Assembly (NCBI RefSeq): GCF_000165425.1
Contig: NW_001799637.1
Location: 272,170 to 336,169 of the forward strand
Reading direction: 5' to 3'
DNA length: 64,000 bases
Source of the DNA: Paramecium tetraurelia
Taxonomy: Eukaryota; Ciliophora; Oligohymenophorea; Peniculida; Parameciidae
The position numbers and the translations under genes are program-made. The notes beneath the pieces were generated by a model. That model searched no databases. It was given only the letters and a program-made list of their open reading frames with translations, and had not been told where the DNA came from. Below are positions 12,809 to 24,158 of this stretch, one piece after another; position 1 is the first letter of the stretch, and the number at the start of each line of letters is the position of its first letter.

Positions 12809-13339
12809 ATGGCAGACGTTCAATCATAAAGGGCTTTCCAAAAGTAAGAGGGCATTTTCTAAAACTCAAAGAAACTATTAGCAAAGAAAACATCTAAGGG
12901 AGTCAGATATTGGAAGGAAGTCGGTCTTGGTTTCAAAGTTCCAAAGGAAGCAATTGAAGGTCATTACATTGATAAGAAATGCCCATTCACTGGAAATGTG
13001 AGCGTTAGAGGAGCCATTTTGAAGTAAATGAAAGTCAATAATGAATAGAGGCATAGTAATTTCTACAAAGATGACCAGAACAATCATTATCAGGAGGGAT
13101 TATTTGCACTATGTTGCCAAATATAATAGATATGAAAAGAGACACAGAAATGTACCAGTTCACATTTCACCAGCATTTGGACCAGTGAAGGAAGGAGATA
13201 TTGTAGTTTGTGGACAATGCAGGTAAGAATTTAAATAATAATTTAAAGACCATTATCAAAGACAGTCAGATTCAATGTATTGAAGGTGATTCCAAATGAA
13301 ATCATTGGTAATGTTAGAAAACAATTTGTTTTATTCTGA
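12809..13339 (+). CDS. RPS11: 40S ribosomal protein uS17 (S11)
   Basis: 159 residues after introns of 25 and 26 nt. The protein shows the full eukaryotic S11 pattern: MADVQSQRAFQKQEGIFQN at the start, then [13 protein letters not shown], the strongly conserved [38 protein letters not shown], and [20 protein letters not shown]. Role: rRNA-binding protein of the small ribosomal subunit. Intron positions fall in the conserved core and are confirmed by the protein alignment in memory. The tail after KVIPNEII is ciliate-specific. Codon use is cleaner (few rare codons) than in neighbouring genes, as expected of high expression. Confidence 0.95.
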
Positions 13340-13414
13340 TTCCAATTATATTTGCATACATATAGTACAATATATATATATTTCATGAATGATGAGAAGA
13401 ATGATAATAAAAAG

Positions 13415-14893
13415 TCATTTTTCATTGAGGACATCCAGCAATTTTTGTAATTGAGTAAGAGGAGACTTTTGGGTGATGGTGATTATTTTATTTTTGATCT
13501 ACACTTTATGGACTTTTTACAATAATGGAGCCAGTTTGTTTAGTTTCTACTTGGTAGGTGACGAATCTTTGCTCATTTTATTGAATTTGTCTTCACTCAA
13601 AGTGAAATTGAATTGTGAGGGAGTAACTCTGATATGTCTGGGATTAGCAGGTCTCAACTTTAAAGGATTCTCATCTTTGATTTAATACAGAACTTGACTC
13701 TGTTAAATTCTGGTGGAGTGTAGAGATTTCTTGCGAGGACTCCTTATTTCAGTCACCTGTCTTATATGACATAAATTGGGCAATAACTTTCGATTTTTGT
13801 TAGAAGGCATTGGGGATGAATACTCCATAGATTCAGAAAGTAGTTTAAGTTAATTAGTGTGGGAGGATTGGGAGTAGTCTTGCCACCCAGCTAGTTGTGT
13901 GAAATCATTAATCATATTAATTATCAAATATTGTCATTCTTATTATAAGTGATATTAGTAAGGTTGACGGATTCGTCTGCTTATAAAAATGAATTGTGAT
14001 GTTGTCTCTGGAACCACTGACTGAGTTTCACCTATTCACAGTTCAATCTATAGATGGGATTCTTGGTGAGTAGACAATTAAGTAACATGATCAAATCAGT
14101 TGGTATCGACTTGCAATCTGTGAGTGGGTTGTGATAAATGATTTGTTTTTGCAACTCCTCCTGGGTCAAGCCTTCAAAGGGTCGATGTTAAAATACCAAT
14201 TCCTATTGCCATATTACTAATTCAATACAAAAATGATAATTCCTAAGGACCAACTATCGACTTTTTCAGTATGTGGTTGCAACAATACAATCTCAGGAGG
14301 CATATAATGAGTTGTTCCACAATTCGTAGGTTCAGCTGCGTAACTAGTGATCTTGGTGGCCCAATTGAAATCTGTCAATTTGATGGTGTCATTTTCATCC
14401 AACAATATATTATCCAACTAAAATGTCGGTGTTTCTTAAATACCTTTAAGTCACGATGGACGATTCGTTGTCGATGTAAGTAGATTAGTGCCTCATTCAA
14501 CTAATATATGTAGTGGTAAATCTCGTTTTCCAACAATCTTCTCTTGCAAATCTCCTATCGAAGAGTTCCTTTGCTGCAATACTCTTGCACCAAATAGATA
14601 AATTTCTCGTCTTCAAAGTATTCCACCAACTCCACTATATGTGGATGATGCAATTTCGATTAGATTCTTATCTCACTTAATATGTTATTTTCAGCATGAA
14701 ACTCTTCCATCTTCTGCTTTTCAATCTAAAAATATTTTCAAATTTCCCCTACCAACTTAATTGCGTATTTCTTTTTACTCTTGACATCCTTTGCCAACTT
14801 TACTTTTCCATATGATCCCATCCCTATCTCATCCAACAACTAATAATTTCTAGTCGAACTTTGAATTGTATTTTTAATTTTGCAGCAAAACAT
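13415..14893 (-). CDS. Aurora-like serine/threonine protein kinase with DFN instead of DFG
   Basis: Kinase domain begins almost at once: MFCC.., glycine loop IGMGSYGKV, AIK lysine, then HRDLKLDN catalytic loop split by a 26-nt intron, and TDFNWATKI where DFG is expected. The activation segment CGTTHYMPPEIV and the KVDSWSLG helix match the Aurora group. Introns of 27, 26 and 26 nt were placed. After the kinase, a basic Ser/Pro-rich tail of about 170 residues (RSPRKKSLHS.., ending LLDVLNEK) is open to TGA 13415-13417, but joining it to the kinase near 13925-13945 needs a non-GTA intron or a one-base shift. Family role: mitotic and ciliary control. Start lies 14 bp from the divergent formin start. 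Confidence 0.82.
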
Positions 14894-14907
14894 AATAATT
14901 ATTTTTT

Positions 14908-17763
14908 ATGCAATTTTTAAGCAGATCTACAGCACCAAAATTGCCCCTAAATTTAGAGTGTGTGCTCAAACAAAGCAAATAAATCATCGAACTCTAAATC
15001 TCTGCTCTTCACCCTGGTCCTGTCGTTCAACAGCATATAGACATCTTTTTAAGTGATGTCGAGATGGTAGAAAAAGATCATAAGCGATTCAACTCCCTAG
15101 AAGCCATAGTCAAATACTCCATCGCGCATGAATACATGAGAATCTCAGGTAAGCTCCTCAATCTCAGTCTTGAAAAAACCTAAGATCTCTTAAAGTCACA
15201 TCAAATATTTGATTTGTCTTGTGCTTACTTATGGATCACAGCATCAGGACCAGAAGAGAGCAAAGAGCTAATTTTCGATTCCAATTTGGATATGCAAGGC
15301 ATGCCACTCATCATGTATTTAAATTGTCTAAATCAATCCGAATAAACCTGTTCTATTGAACAAATCAACAACCATTTAAAAACCACAGACGACCCTGAAG
15401 TTATCTATCTACTCCTGAGATTACTCAAGAAACATTGCAATCAAAATCAAGCTGATGTTGAAAAAGTTGTTCTAGCAAATCTCGAGAAAATGGAGACTTC
15501 ATTCCAAGCCAAGTATTGCTTTTCAGAATTCATCAATGAATACTATGAAAAATACGAAGTTGGTGTATCTTTTCTAGACTTGTTATTGGCCAACAAATTG
15601 GAATAATATCTTCAATCCCCAAGTCTAATTTTCCCTTATCAATACCAAGAAGAATAAAAGTATCCCCTACTCTCAACTAGAGAGTCTAAATACATCTACA
15701 AGATTGATAACTGCGACATGCAATAGGAAATTGAACTCTTAAAATAAAATGTAGGTCTGATAAAGGAAGAGGAATTTATTGTGCAGGATGAAACTCTTTA
15801 AGAGAAACAATCTGAATCGAGTATATTTGAGTTAAAATAAAAAATAAATACTCTAAGCAGAAAATTGACAGAGGCTGAGAAAAAGGTCTCAATTTATGAA
15901 GAAAAAATAAGTAAATTAGAAGAGGATAAAGAATTCCTATTATAAGAATTAGAAGAATCAAAACGTCAAGGGTAAATTCATTTTAATGCATTTCGATCGG
16001 TAGTAAATGAAAAATTACAATCAACTTAATAATAGCCAACCCAATAGTAATAATAATAGTAAATATCTAAATAATCAATATTTTTAAGCAATAAATAAAA
16101 TTTATTTAAAAATGCTAAAACATCTACTTTAAAAGCCTCAGTAAATTTTGCCAATATATAACCAAAACAATTACAATTATAATAAATTTAGGAAGAATCA
16201 CAATTAAAAACTGAAGATGAATTAAAAAATGAAAACGAAGTTTCAAATTTTGATAAAAAAATTGAAGAGGTAACTTCAGAAAAATGTTTGAATTCTGAGA
16301 AATCCATTGATAGTCCTTAAACTCCCCTTGAAGCAGTAACACCTCATCAATGCAGTCAAGCCAGTCTTTATGCTAATTCACTTGCTACTCCCTCTTCTCA
16401 ATCCCCTCCAAATAAAAGTGGACCACCTCCACCTCCTCCCCCTCCTCCTCCTCCCTTTGGTAAAGCAGGATTCCCACCTCCTCCACCTCCACCACCTGGA
16501 AGTGTAAAAAGTTCAAAGGATTTAAAACCAAAATTTGAGATAATACCGATAGATGTAGCAATGAAGAAAGTTCAAACATGGAATCCAATGCCTGTAAATA
16601 AGGTTGAAGGAACAATTTGGGAGACCTTTAAATACGATGAAATGAAATTTGAAGTAGGAGAATTTGTAGATATATTTGCTGCCAAAACTGCTATTGAATC
16701 CTCCGTGATGCAATCAGGTGTTTTTCAATCTGTGTATCTAAAAAGAGAACCTATTACTAAATTATCAAAAGGCAGCGGACCAAAGGATCCAAATAGAGCT
16801 CAAGCCATTTAAATGGCTTTGAAGAGAGTGAGATATCCAGTAGAAGAAATACTGTAAGCAATTCGCATAGTAGATGAGGAAAAGTTGACAGAAGACAAAG
16901 TGACACTATTGATAGATTGTTTGCCTAAGGAAAATGAAAAGAATTTGTGGAAGGAAGAAAAAACATGGGATTTTAATGAATTACAATCAAGAATATCCGA
17001 TTACAGTGATGCTGATAAATTTTGCATGTTTGTAATGGAAATTAAGTGTTATGAAGAGAGATTGATTAGTTTAAGTGCAAAGTACGAATCATTGAAGAAC
17101 TAAGTGGTAATAGAAGAATTATTGTTGATGTTCGATGCAGTGTTTGACTCTATAAAGAAAGATGAGGAAATATTGATTGTTATGAAATACTTATTTTATT
17201 ATGGATCAATCTTAAATGGAAGCAATCAAGCTTAAGGATTGAGATTTGATTGCATTCCTAAGGTGACATGTTACTCAGATAAATAGAAGTAATTTGATAT
17301 TTGGATGTATGTCATAAAGAAAATTGAAGAGTCAGGATTTGTGATTGATTTGGAGGCTGACTTAACTAAATTGGATACATTGTCGTAGGAGACGAGGAAG
17401 ATGGATAATTTGTTTGTGTTTTTGAAGCAATTTGAATAAAACAAGCATCAAATTGCCTTGGCTAGAGATAGTGATTAAGGAGGTGACGATAGAGCAAAGG
17501 AAGTTTTTGGGCAACTTTATAATGAAATCGAGTTATTTGTGATTGTCCAGAAGGCAAATTTGAAGAGTTTGGAGATCAAATATAAAGAATTATGCCAAAT
17601 GTTTGGAGAGTCTTCAACCAAGTCAACTGACTAATTTATTAAAACCATTTATGAAATCAAAAGAAAGGTGAGAGAAAGGAAACGAATTCTTTTGGAACAA
17701 GAAAACTAGAGAAAAAGAAGACAAGCTATGGAAGAGAAAAAAAAGACAATAATTAAGAAATGA
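14908..17763 (+). CDS. formin (FH1-FH2 actin nucleator)
   Basis: An intron-free frame of 951 residues. N-terminal about 270 residues are helical, in the place of a diaphanous GBD/FH3 region. A coiled coil follows (about 278-355), then a Q-rich linker, then FH1 with two proline runs (about 503-532), then FH2. FH2 hallmarks are WNPMPVNKVEGTIWE, a DIFAAK-like lasso region, IQMALKRVRYP, FDCIPKV and a charged C-terminal helix rich in Arg/Lys/Glu. FH2 dimers nucleate and ride actin filament barbed ends; FH1 binds profilin-actin. The tail has no clear DAD motif. Translation may begin at the first ATG, 14 bp from the Aurora-like gene, or at the Met about 48 codons in. Confidence 0.92.
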
Positions 17764-17989
17764 TGTAAAATTTTTCTACTTGATTTCACATATTTTTCAC
17801 ATATTATTCAATTAATAATAACACTATTATTAGAAATTCACCATTTCGTTTTGGTATCCCCTACTTATTCTGCTAACCCAAAAATATCTTCTTATTAACA
17901 AGTGTATATGATTTACAACAATATTATTATTAAAATGAACTTAATTACATCACGTGATTAAATTCTAAATAATTTATTTAGATAAAAGT

Positions 17990-20455
17990 ATGTTAAGAAT
18001 TTTGGTTCTTGGATTAATATAAGATATAATACTAGGCTCAAAGATATTTTATTATCATGATCCTGGCAATGATATTAGCAAACCACGAACTCATGCGAAG
18101 ATCTCAAAATCTAGTATATATAATGGTGATTGATTGTAGACACAATAATTGACTTCTACTTTGAATTTAGTGAAGACTAGAAAGAAGTTACAATGATGAT
18201 TGAGATTGATAAGATTAGTTACTTTTCGTTAGGTCTAGGAAAATCGATGGGCGATGCAGATCTTTGGGTATTCGAGATTAGTAACAATGTGATTATTGGA
18301 TCAGATTCACATTGTTCTAAGCATTAAAGGCCACCAACTGATGTTTCTACAGGTGGAACAGATGATATAGAAATTTTGGGTTATTATTATAATCAAAATG
18401 GGAAGAGTGGAGTGAAATTTAAAAGAAAATCAATCACAGGTATAATTGAGTAATCTATATCAAAGGGGACAAATACGACAAGGAATTGGCATAAAAGAAG
18501 GGTGTTGATTTTATTTGGGCACATGGCAAAAATGATTAAAGTTTGGAAGTATCAAATCATGGTAAAACTAATTATGGCTATGTAAAAATCGATCTCATTG
18601 ATAAAGGAGGGGACATTGATGTGATTATAGAAAACGATAGCAAATATTATCAATTACACAAATGGACTAACTTTAGTTGTTGGGGTGTGGCTAGTGATTT
18701 GGCCATAATCGTGGGAAGATATTTTAAGACTTGGGGATATAGAACATATTTGCATGGATTTCTGTTCATTTTGATAATTAGTAGTTCCTTAACAACAGCT
18801 ATATTCATGTTGAGCAATGATTGGGAGATATTGGAATGGAAACATTTCAAAGAGGAGCCAGCCAAAAATAAATTCCATATAGTATTTTTTATTACATTGT
18901 CTGTCCTCATGATCGTTCAATGTATAGGTGGTATCATGTATAATATGATGCTAATATCTCATAAGATAAATAAATAAGTATCAATTAAACCCTCAATTCA
19001 TGCTATTGCTGGAAGCATTGTATATGCAATAGGCAAGTTATAAATAATCGCTGGGTTATTCATGGATAACGACATTAGGCTTATGCTTATTCTTGGAGCA
19101 GTCTTAACTATTCGTTTCATCCTCGAAGTGATATATCAGAGAGGAACTCTGATGGTAATGACCAATGGCAATTCCAGTAGTTCTTACTTCAAAAAACACA
19201 AAGTTCTTCCTGATAAAGAACCTTTGCTACTCAATATAAATCAAAGTAATTTCGAAGAAATGGAAGTGTAATCAGATAAATTGTGGTGCATATTTCATAA
19301 TCAAATTATTGACTTATCATAGATGATTCATCCTGGTGGCAATTACATCTGGAAATTAATTTAAGGCTAAGATATTACCAAGTATGTTCTCGGAGCATAT
19401 CCTTTGCCTCAACTGAAACTTAAACCTTACGCTCATACTGTATATGCATTCAAGGCTTTATCAAAATATAAGACTGGTGTTTAGGTCAATCAAGACCTAG
19501 AACTATTCTATGATAAAACCACTCAAAGACCAATCAAGAAATTAAAAGCCATATGGACTTTAACTTCAGTCAATCCCTTCACAGAATTGATTGCTAAATT
19601 CGAATTCACCAATCCACAATTTCAAGTTAAAACTGTCTTCAATGGATTAGACACGTTTGGAGCATACTTCATTATCAAATCAGATGATAATAACGAAATT
19701 CATTAAAGACAATACACTATGGTACTAAGCATGACTAATCAAAGAGTAAAATACAGAAAAGATATTCTTGAGTTATACAAAAGGATTCTCAATTTACAAC
19801 CTATCCAAAAAGAAATACCAAAGTTGGAAGAAATTGAAGATTAACTTCCCTTAATTATTAAGAAATATGAAGCTAAAAATGGGTTTTCTAATTTTTTACA
19901 TGAGGACAATAGATAAGGTTAATATATTATTGAGGGTCCTTTTGGAAATTCTATTCAACTTGAAAACAATACCAATCTGATCTTCATCGCTGGAGGAACT
20001 GGATTGTTTCCATTCTTAGACATACTTGACTATTAATTGAGAGTTTCATACATTCACATTCTTAAAATGAAGCTTGGCCAAGAGGCAGCTAATTTAATAG
20101 ATTTAGGGATCAAAGAGATAAAAAATTTTACAATCACAATGTTTCTAGCAGTCAATTCTATTGATGATTTGGTAATTATATTTATATAATATAGATTGGA
20201 AGAGACATCTATTTTGCTTTGCTTTCACTGCAGTAATATTTGGATTCTCCTAATTTTAAATTAATTGTGAAAGGCAACTTTAAATTAAAAGAATGTCCAG
20301 TCGTTGAAACTCGATTTACACAATAGACATTTATGAATCATATAACTGATATGCAAGGCTAATCAACATATTTCATTTGTGGTCCACCAAAGATGAATGT
20401 AGAAGTTGAATAGATCTTAAGAGAAATGGGAATTATGAAAATAATAGTATTGTGA
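17990..20455 (+). CDS. DOMON / cytochrome b561 / cytochrome b5 / FNR-type reductase fusion
   Basis: 796 residues after introns 18114-18139 (26), one of 26 nt near 18441-18466, and 20172-20194 (23). In order: signal peptide (MLRILVLGLIQDIIL); DOMON-like beta-sandwich (about 41-165, with GDADLWVFEIS and a Cys); a cytochrome b561 block of about five membrane helices (213-360) carrying the spaced His residues expected to bind haem (LHGFLF, KFHIVFF, ISHK, SIHAIAG); a short cytochrome b5 domain with the haem ligand loop MIHPGG (about 429); then an FAD/NAD(P)H ferredoxin-reductase-like module with the nucleotide loop GGTGLFPF (about 650) and the closing FICGPPKM. Inferred role: carrying electrons from cytosolic NAD(P)H across a membrane to an exoplasmic acceptor, perhaps ferric iron or ascorbate radical. 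Confidence 0.88.
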
Positions 20456-20603
20456 TATTAAAAGAAATAATTATTATAATTATTTATAATAATATTATTA
20501 AATTTAATTAATTTAGTTTAACAATTATTCAATTTACTAATGATTTTTCCAATAGAGTGACTAATAAACACACTCTTGGAATCTATTATAAATTTATATT
20601 ATT

Positions 20604-20801
20604 TCAGAATGCTTCATGATCATTGATTATTTCACAAGAAGTTCTTCTAAATATAGCCATAGTCTTGTGATCCTGCTCCTTGATAATGAATTCTGCCTTT
20701 TAAATTTAATTAATTTCAACAGAATGATATTCACGATCATCACAAAATTGCAACACATTAAAGTCATAACTTCGTATTATAAGGTTCAAAAATAAGAACA
20801 T
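20604..20801 (-). CDS. possible small protein of 65 residues
   Basis: A minus-strand ATG..TGA frame with a charged, coding-looking C-terminal half (KAEFIIKEQDHKTMAIFRR). At this length an open frame is near what chance gives with a single stop codon. A second frame in the same place is also open. No family recognised; this may be the 3' exon of something larger or noise. Confidence 0.25.
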
Positions 20802-20906
20802 TTTAAACCACAAAACAGCCAATTTTGAAAATAAAACTTTGCATTTTATCAAATAATAATATTCTAGTGATTTAGATAAATTGATTAACTTCTAAAATAT
20901 TATTAA

Positions 20907-21783
20907 TCATATTATATCATCAATAGTTTAATAAATTTCATAATTATGCCCTGATATTAGTTAGTTTAATTCTTTCTCTTTTTATTTGAAAAGATCAAAA
21001 GTATTTGACCTGTCCTCTGACTGTACTGACTTCTTAAATTCCTTAATGGCTTGACTAAGGGTGATTAATTTGGACCTTTTAAGATTTTGCTGAATTATAT
21101 AAGTCATATATTTATACATGCCTCTAAAGCATCTTAGAAATAGGTTATTCTTTTGGTAGATTATTGTTGAATTACCTCTGGAGTTCTGATTAAATGACTT
21201 ACATGAGTTCGTGATCAAAGTTTTTAGAGATTCTCCCGAAAGAAAGTTTTCCCATGGTTTTTTATTTTCTTTAGGCTTTTGGAGATTATTAGAAAAAAGG
21301 AGGAGGTGAAATATGAGGATGAGCCAGTATGGGAGGCAACTCATTCTTTTATCTTCCATGATGACTGACTAACCTTTTCGGAGGTTACACTTGAATTTCC
21401 TTCTTCTCTTCTGCTACTAAAGTAGGTTATGAAAGAATTAATTGCTCATGATGGCTTTTATTATTTATCATCTTTGAGAGACTCTAATTACATTTGCTAC
21501 AATCAATAATCGATGTTGTCTGATGAGTCAGAGACCTTTAAGTATCACTCATGGGCAATTCAAAAAGAGGTTTCGGATGCTTAAATTTGGGAATTTTGGA
21601 GCTTACTTATCTTAAACCAAACACTTAAAGAGTAAATGCATTAATGATACTTTCTAATTTAGTAGGGTGTTAAATAAATAATTCTCCCAAGCGCTATTTA
21701 GTGTCTGTTCGAGCAGAAATGAATTCAGCATGCTCAAAGTTATTATCCAAAGTTAACATTCGTTTTGAAGATTTTTGTTCCAT
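20907..21783 (-). CDS. hypothetical basic Q/P-rich protein
   Basis: 282 residues from ATG 21783 to TGA 20907-20909 with one 28-nt intron around 21100-21127. The intron switches frame into the helical C-terminus LSQAIKEFKKSVQ. The protein is Lys/Gln/Ser-rich, with a CSKC pair near residue 95 and a proline-rich patch (HISPPPFF) near 155; the C-terminal 70 residues are probably a coiled coil. No family recognised. A longer antisense-looking frame of 125 codons in the same place covers the real last exon only by its end. Confidence 0.7.
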
Positions 21784-22436
21784 TCTTCTTAATATATAAT
21801 AATTATATCTGTAATTAAGCAATCAAATCAAAATATTCACTAAAAGTAATTCAGATTCTCTATGAGTAATCCACATATCATTAATAATCATCAAATTCTT
21901 ATACGTTGCTTATTACATAATCAATACTTAACTAAATCTACACCTTATAGATATTAAGAAATCAAAATATAACACATTATTGATTATATAAAACATATTT
22001 ATTATAATATTTTATTTTATCAGTACATATAGTCCTTTAAATTGTATGAAATACAAATCTAATATATCAGAATTGACATTTGTAGTATTACTTCAGGAAT
22101 TCTCAATCACTTATGTATTATTTGAATTTACAATGATTTTGAATTCTAGATTACAACACAATAAAATGGAATATAATTGTTTATTTTATCTATTTTCATA
22201 ATAAATATATTAAAATAACCAAGAATAATTAACATTAACAGTATTTTCAAGCATAATAAAATAAAAGGTAGTAACTGAATATTCAAAACAACAAGAATAA
22301 CATTGAGATTAGAGTAGATTTCCTAACTATTAAAATTTTAGATATCAATATTTTCAAATCCAAAAATTATGTACAAATTAGATAAATATATAAATACTAA
22401 ATTTAATCATTGATTTATAAATTAATATTTTATTTA
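21784..22436 (+). other. A+T-rich spacer
   Basis: About 650 bp between divergent genes. The only candidate is a Q-rich open frame near 22165-22305, of chance length. Nothing else recognised. Confidence 0.45.
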
Positions 22437-23143
22437 ATGGCATCATTCATTCAGACTCTCTTAACTAAAATTCTTCATACACTATACGTGATTCCATCAA
22501 CTATCTACGACATGATCATCTCAAATTTCTTAACAAAATACAGCTATGAGAGACTAGTCTTTTATATGAAACCCAAAGAAATCCTAAAAGAATCCTAGAT
22601 ATTGGAGTCGGAACAGGATCTCCCCTGAAGCATATATGGAACTAATTACCGTAAAATTGTGAGGTCTTAGGAGTAGATATTGATCAAGCCTATGTCTTAA
22701 AGGCAAATAACATTTTTAGAAATTACAATTTAGGTGGACGCAAATTGGAAATCAGATATCAAAATTTTTATGAAGTGACTGAAAAGAAGGAAGGTAAATT
22801 TGATGCAGTTGTCTTTTCCTCATCCTTTATGCTTATGCCTAAGAGAATCGAAGCACTTGAATTGGCCAAATCATTGCTCAATCCTGGAGGATCAATCTAT
22901 TTCATATTGACTCTACAACCTGACAGCAAGAAAAACTCCACTTTCCTGTAATTTGTTGAGTACATCAAACCCAAGATCAAGTATTTCACAACTATTGATT
23001 TTGGATCAATCACTTATGAAAAAGAGTTTGAGACATTGCTAAATAAGAGTCAATTGAAAGTTGTAAACAAAGAAAAATTGAATAAAGATTTCAATATTCC
23101 GACCAAAATTTTTAGAGTGTTTGTTTATGAAACCAAAGCTTGA
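22437..23143 (+). pseudogene. SAM-dependent class I methyltransferase with a -1 frameshift
   Basis: The reading starts MASFIQTLLTKILHTLY.. (hydrophobic or amphipathic N-terminus), reaches MKPKEILK, and then loses frame; from the next base on, a clear Rossmann methyltransferase continues: ILDIGVGTGSP (motif I, SAM binding), VLGVDID (acidic loop), FDAVVFSSSF (motif IV) and LNPGGSIYFIL (motif post-I/VI region), ending in TGA 23141-23143. No GT..AG intron fits; adding one A to the AAAA run near 22586-22590 restores 236 codons. Intact, it would be a small membrane-associated methyltransferase of the Methyltransf_11 type. Either a recent pseudogene or an assembly indel. Confidence 0.7.
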
Positions 23144-23213
23144 GTAATTATTTTATCAAATGGAAAAAATTATAAATTAATTGATAAGCATCTCTTTAAA
23201 TCAATATCTGTTT

Positions 23214-23645
23214 TCATCCTTAGAATTTGATATTTTTTCCATTTTTTCTTTTCGGAACTGGAAAGAGATAACCTCCATCTGCAGATTAAGTAACATTTAT
23301 GTCCTATTTATTTTTTAAAATGCCCTTCTTAGAAATTGACCTTTCGCTTACAGGAGGAATTTCAGGTACTCTTTTAGAGATTATTGAAAAATGGTTTCCC
23401 AGTTTCACTAATTGACTAACAAGTTTCGCCCCTTCCTACTCACAACTTGGAGTAATTACAATGGTTTGAATATTAGAAATTTGGATTCCTTCTTCCAAGG
23501 ATTCCTTAAGCAATTTCACTTGCTGGAAGTCACCTATAATCGTCTAGTTGATATTTTAAATGCCCATATATTGTGTGCTTACCTAAGGGAAATATAAATC
23601 TTCAAAAGTAGTGTCTTTTTAATTAGAAATGCATGAACTTCCCAT
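23214..23645 (-). CDS. small hypothetical protein with acylation-type N-terminus
   Basis: 143 residues from ATG 23645 to TGA 23214-23216. It begins MGSSCISNQK, a good N-myristoylation/palmitoylation sequence. The body is helical and ends in a basic tail with PVPKRKNGKN. A 39-nt stretch (23544-23582) has GTAAG..TAG ends and is a multiple of three without an in-frame TGA, so it is either a long intron or coding; both give an open frame. No family recognised. Convergent with the methyltransferase, 70 bp apart. Confidence 0.65.
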
Positions 23646-24158
23646 CTATATATTTAATAATATCCAGTTATCTTTTAATTATTAAATAATTATAGAATAA
23701 TTTTAAAACTGAAGCAAGCCACATGAGAAAGATAATCTTAAATAAGTGTAAATTGTATAAATTGTAAATAAAAAGTAAGAGAACTAAATTAATTTATAAA
23801 TAAAAGAAAAATAAATTAACTAAAAAGTCTTCCTTGAATTTATAAACATTTTTGAAATCAAAAAGATTGTTTAATGAGATAATTAAATTAATATTAAATT
23901 TTCAAGAGGAATTGTTCTACATCATCTGGGTTTCTTAATCCAGAATTAATATTACTGCATTCGTGTATAATCTAAGTATTCAAGCCGCCATTTTATACAT
24001 TATGAAATGTATGACACTAATAATTTAAATTAACATGAAAAAACGCTTTCTCAAATTATAGGAACGAAGAATATACAAAGTTTGTTTCTGTATAAATTAT
24101 GTAAAATAACTATTCATTAAAAAGTAATTGTTTGTAAGTATTATTATTATAGAAAGAC
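23646..24158 (+). other. A+T-rich spacer
   Basis: About 510 bp between divergent genes, with no frame above chance length and no recognisable RNA gene. Confidence 0.45.

Noticed and set aside
20982-21359. A 125-codon minus-strand ORF starting MEDKRMSCLPYW
   Set aside because: Its first two thirds are in a shadow frame of the 282-residue gene; only its last part coincides with the real final exon reached through a 28-nt intron.
22580-22600. Programmed +1 frameshifting of the Euplotes type at the broken genes
   Set aside because: That type occurs at stop codons TAA/TAG, which are sense codons here, and no shared slippery motif is present at the break sites.
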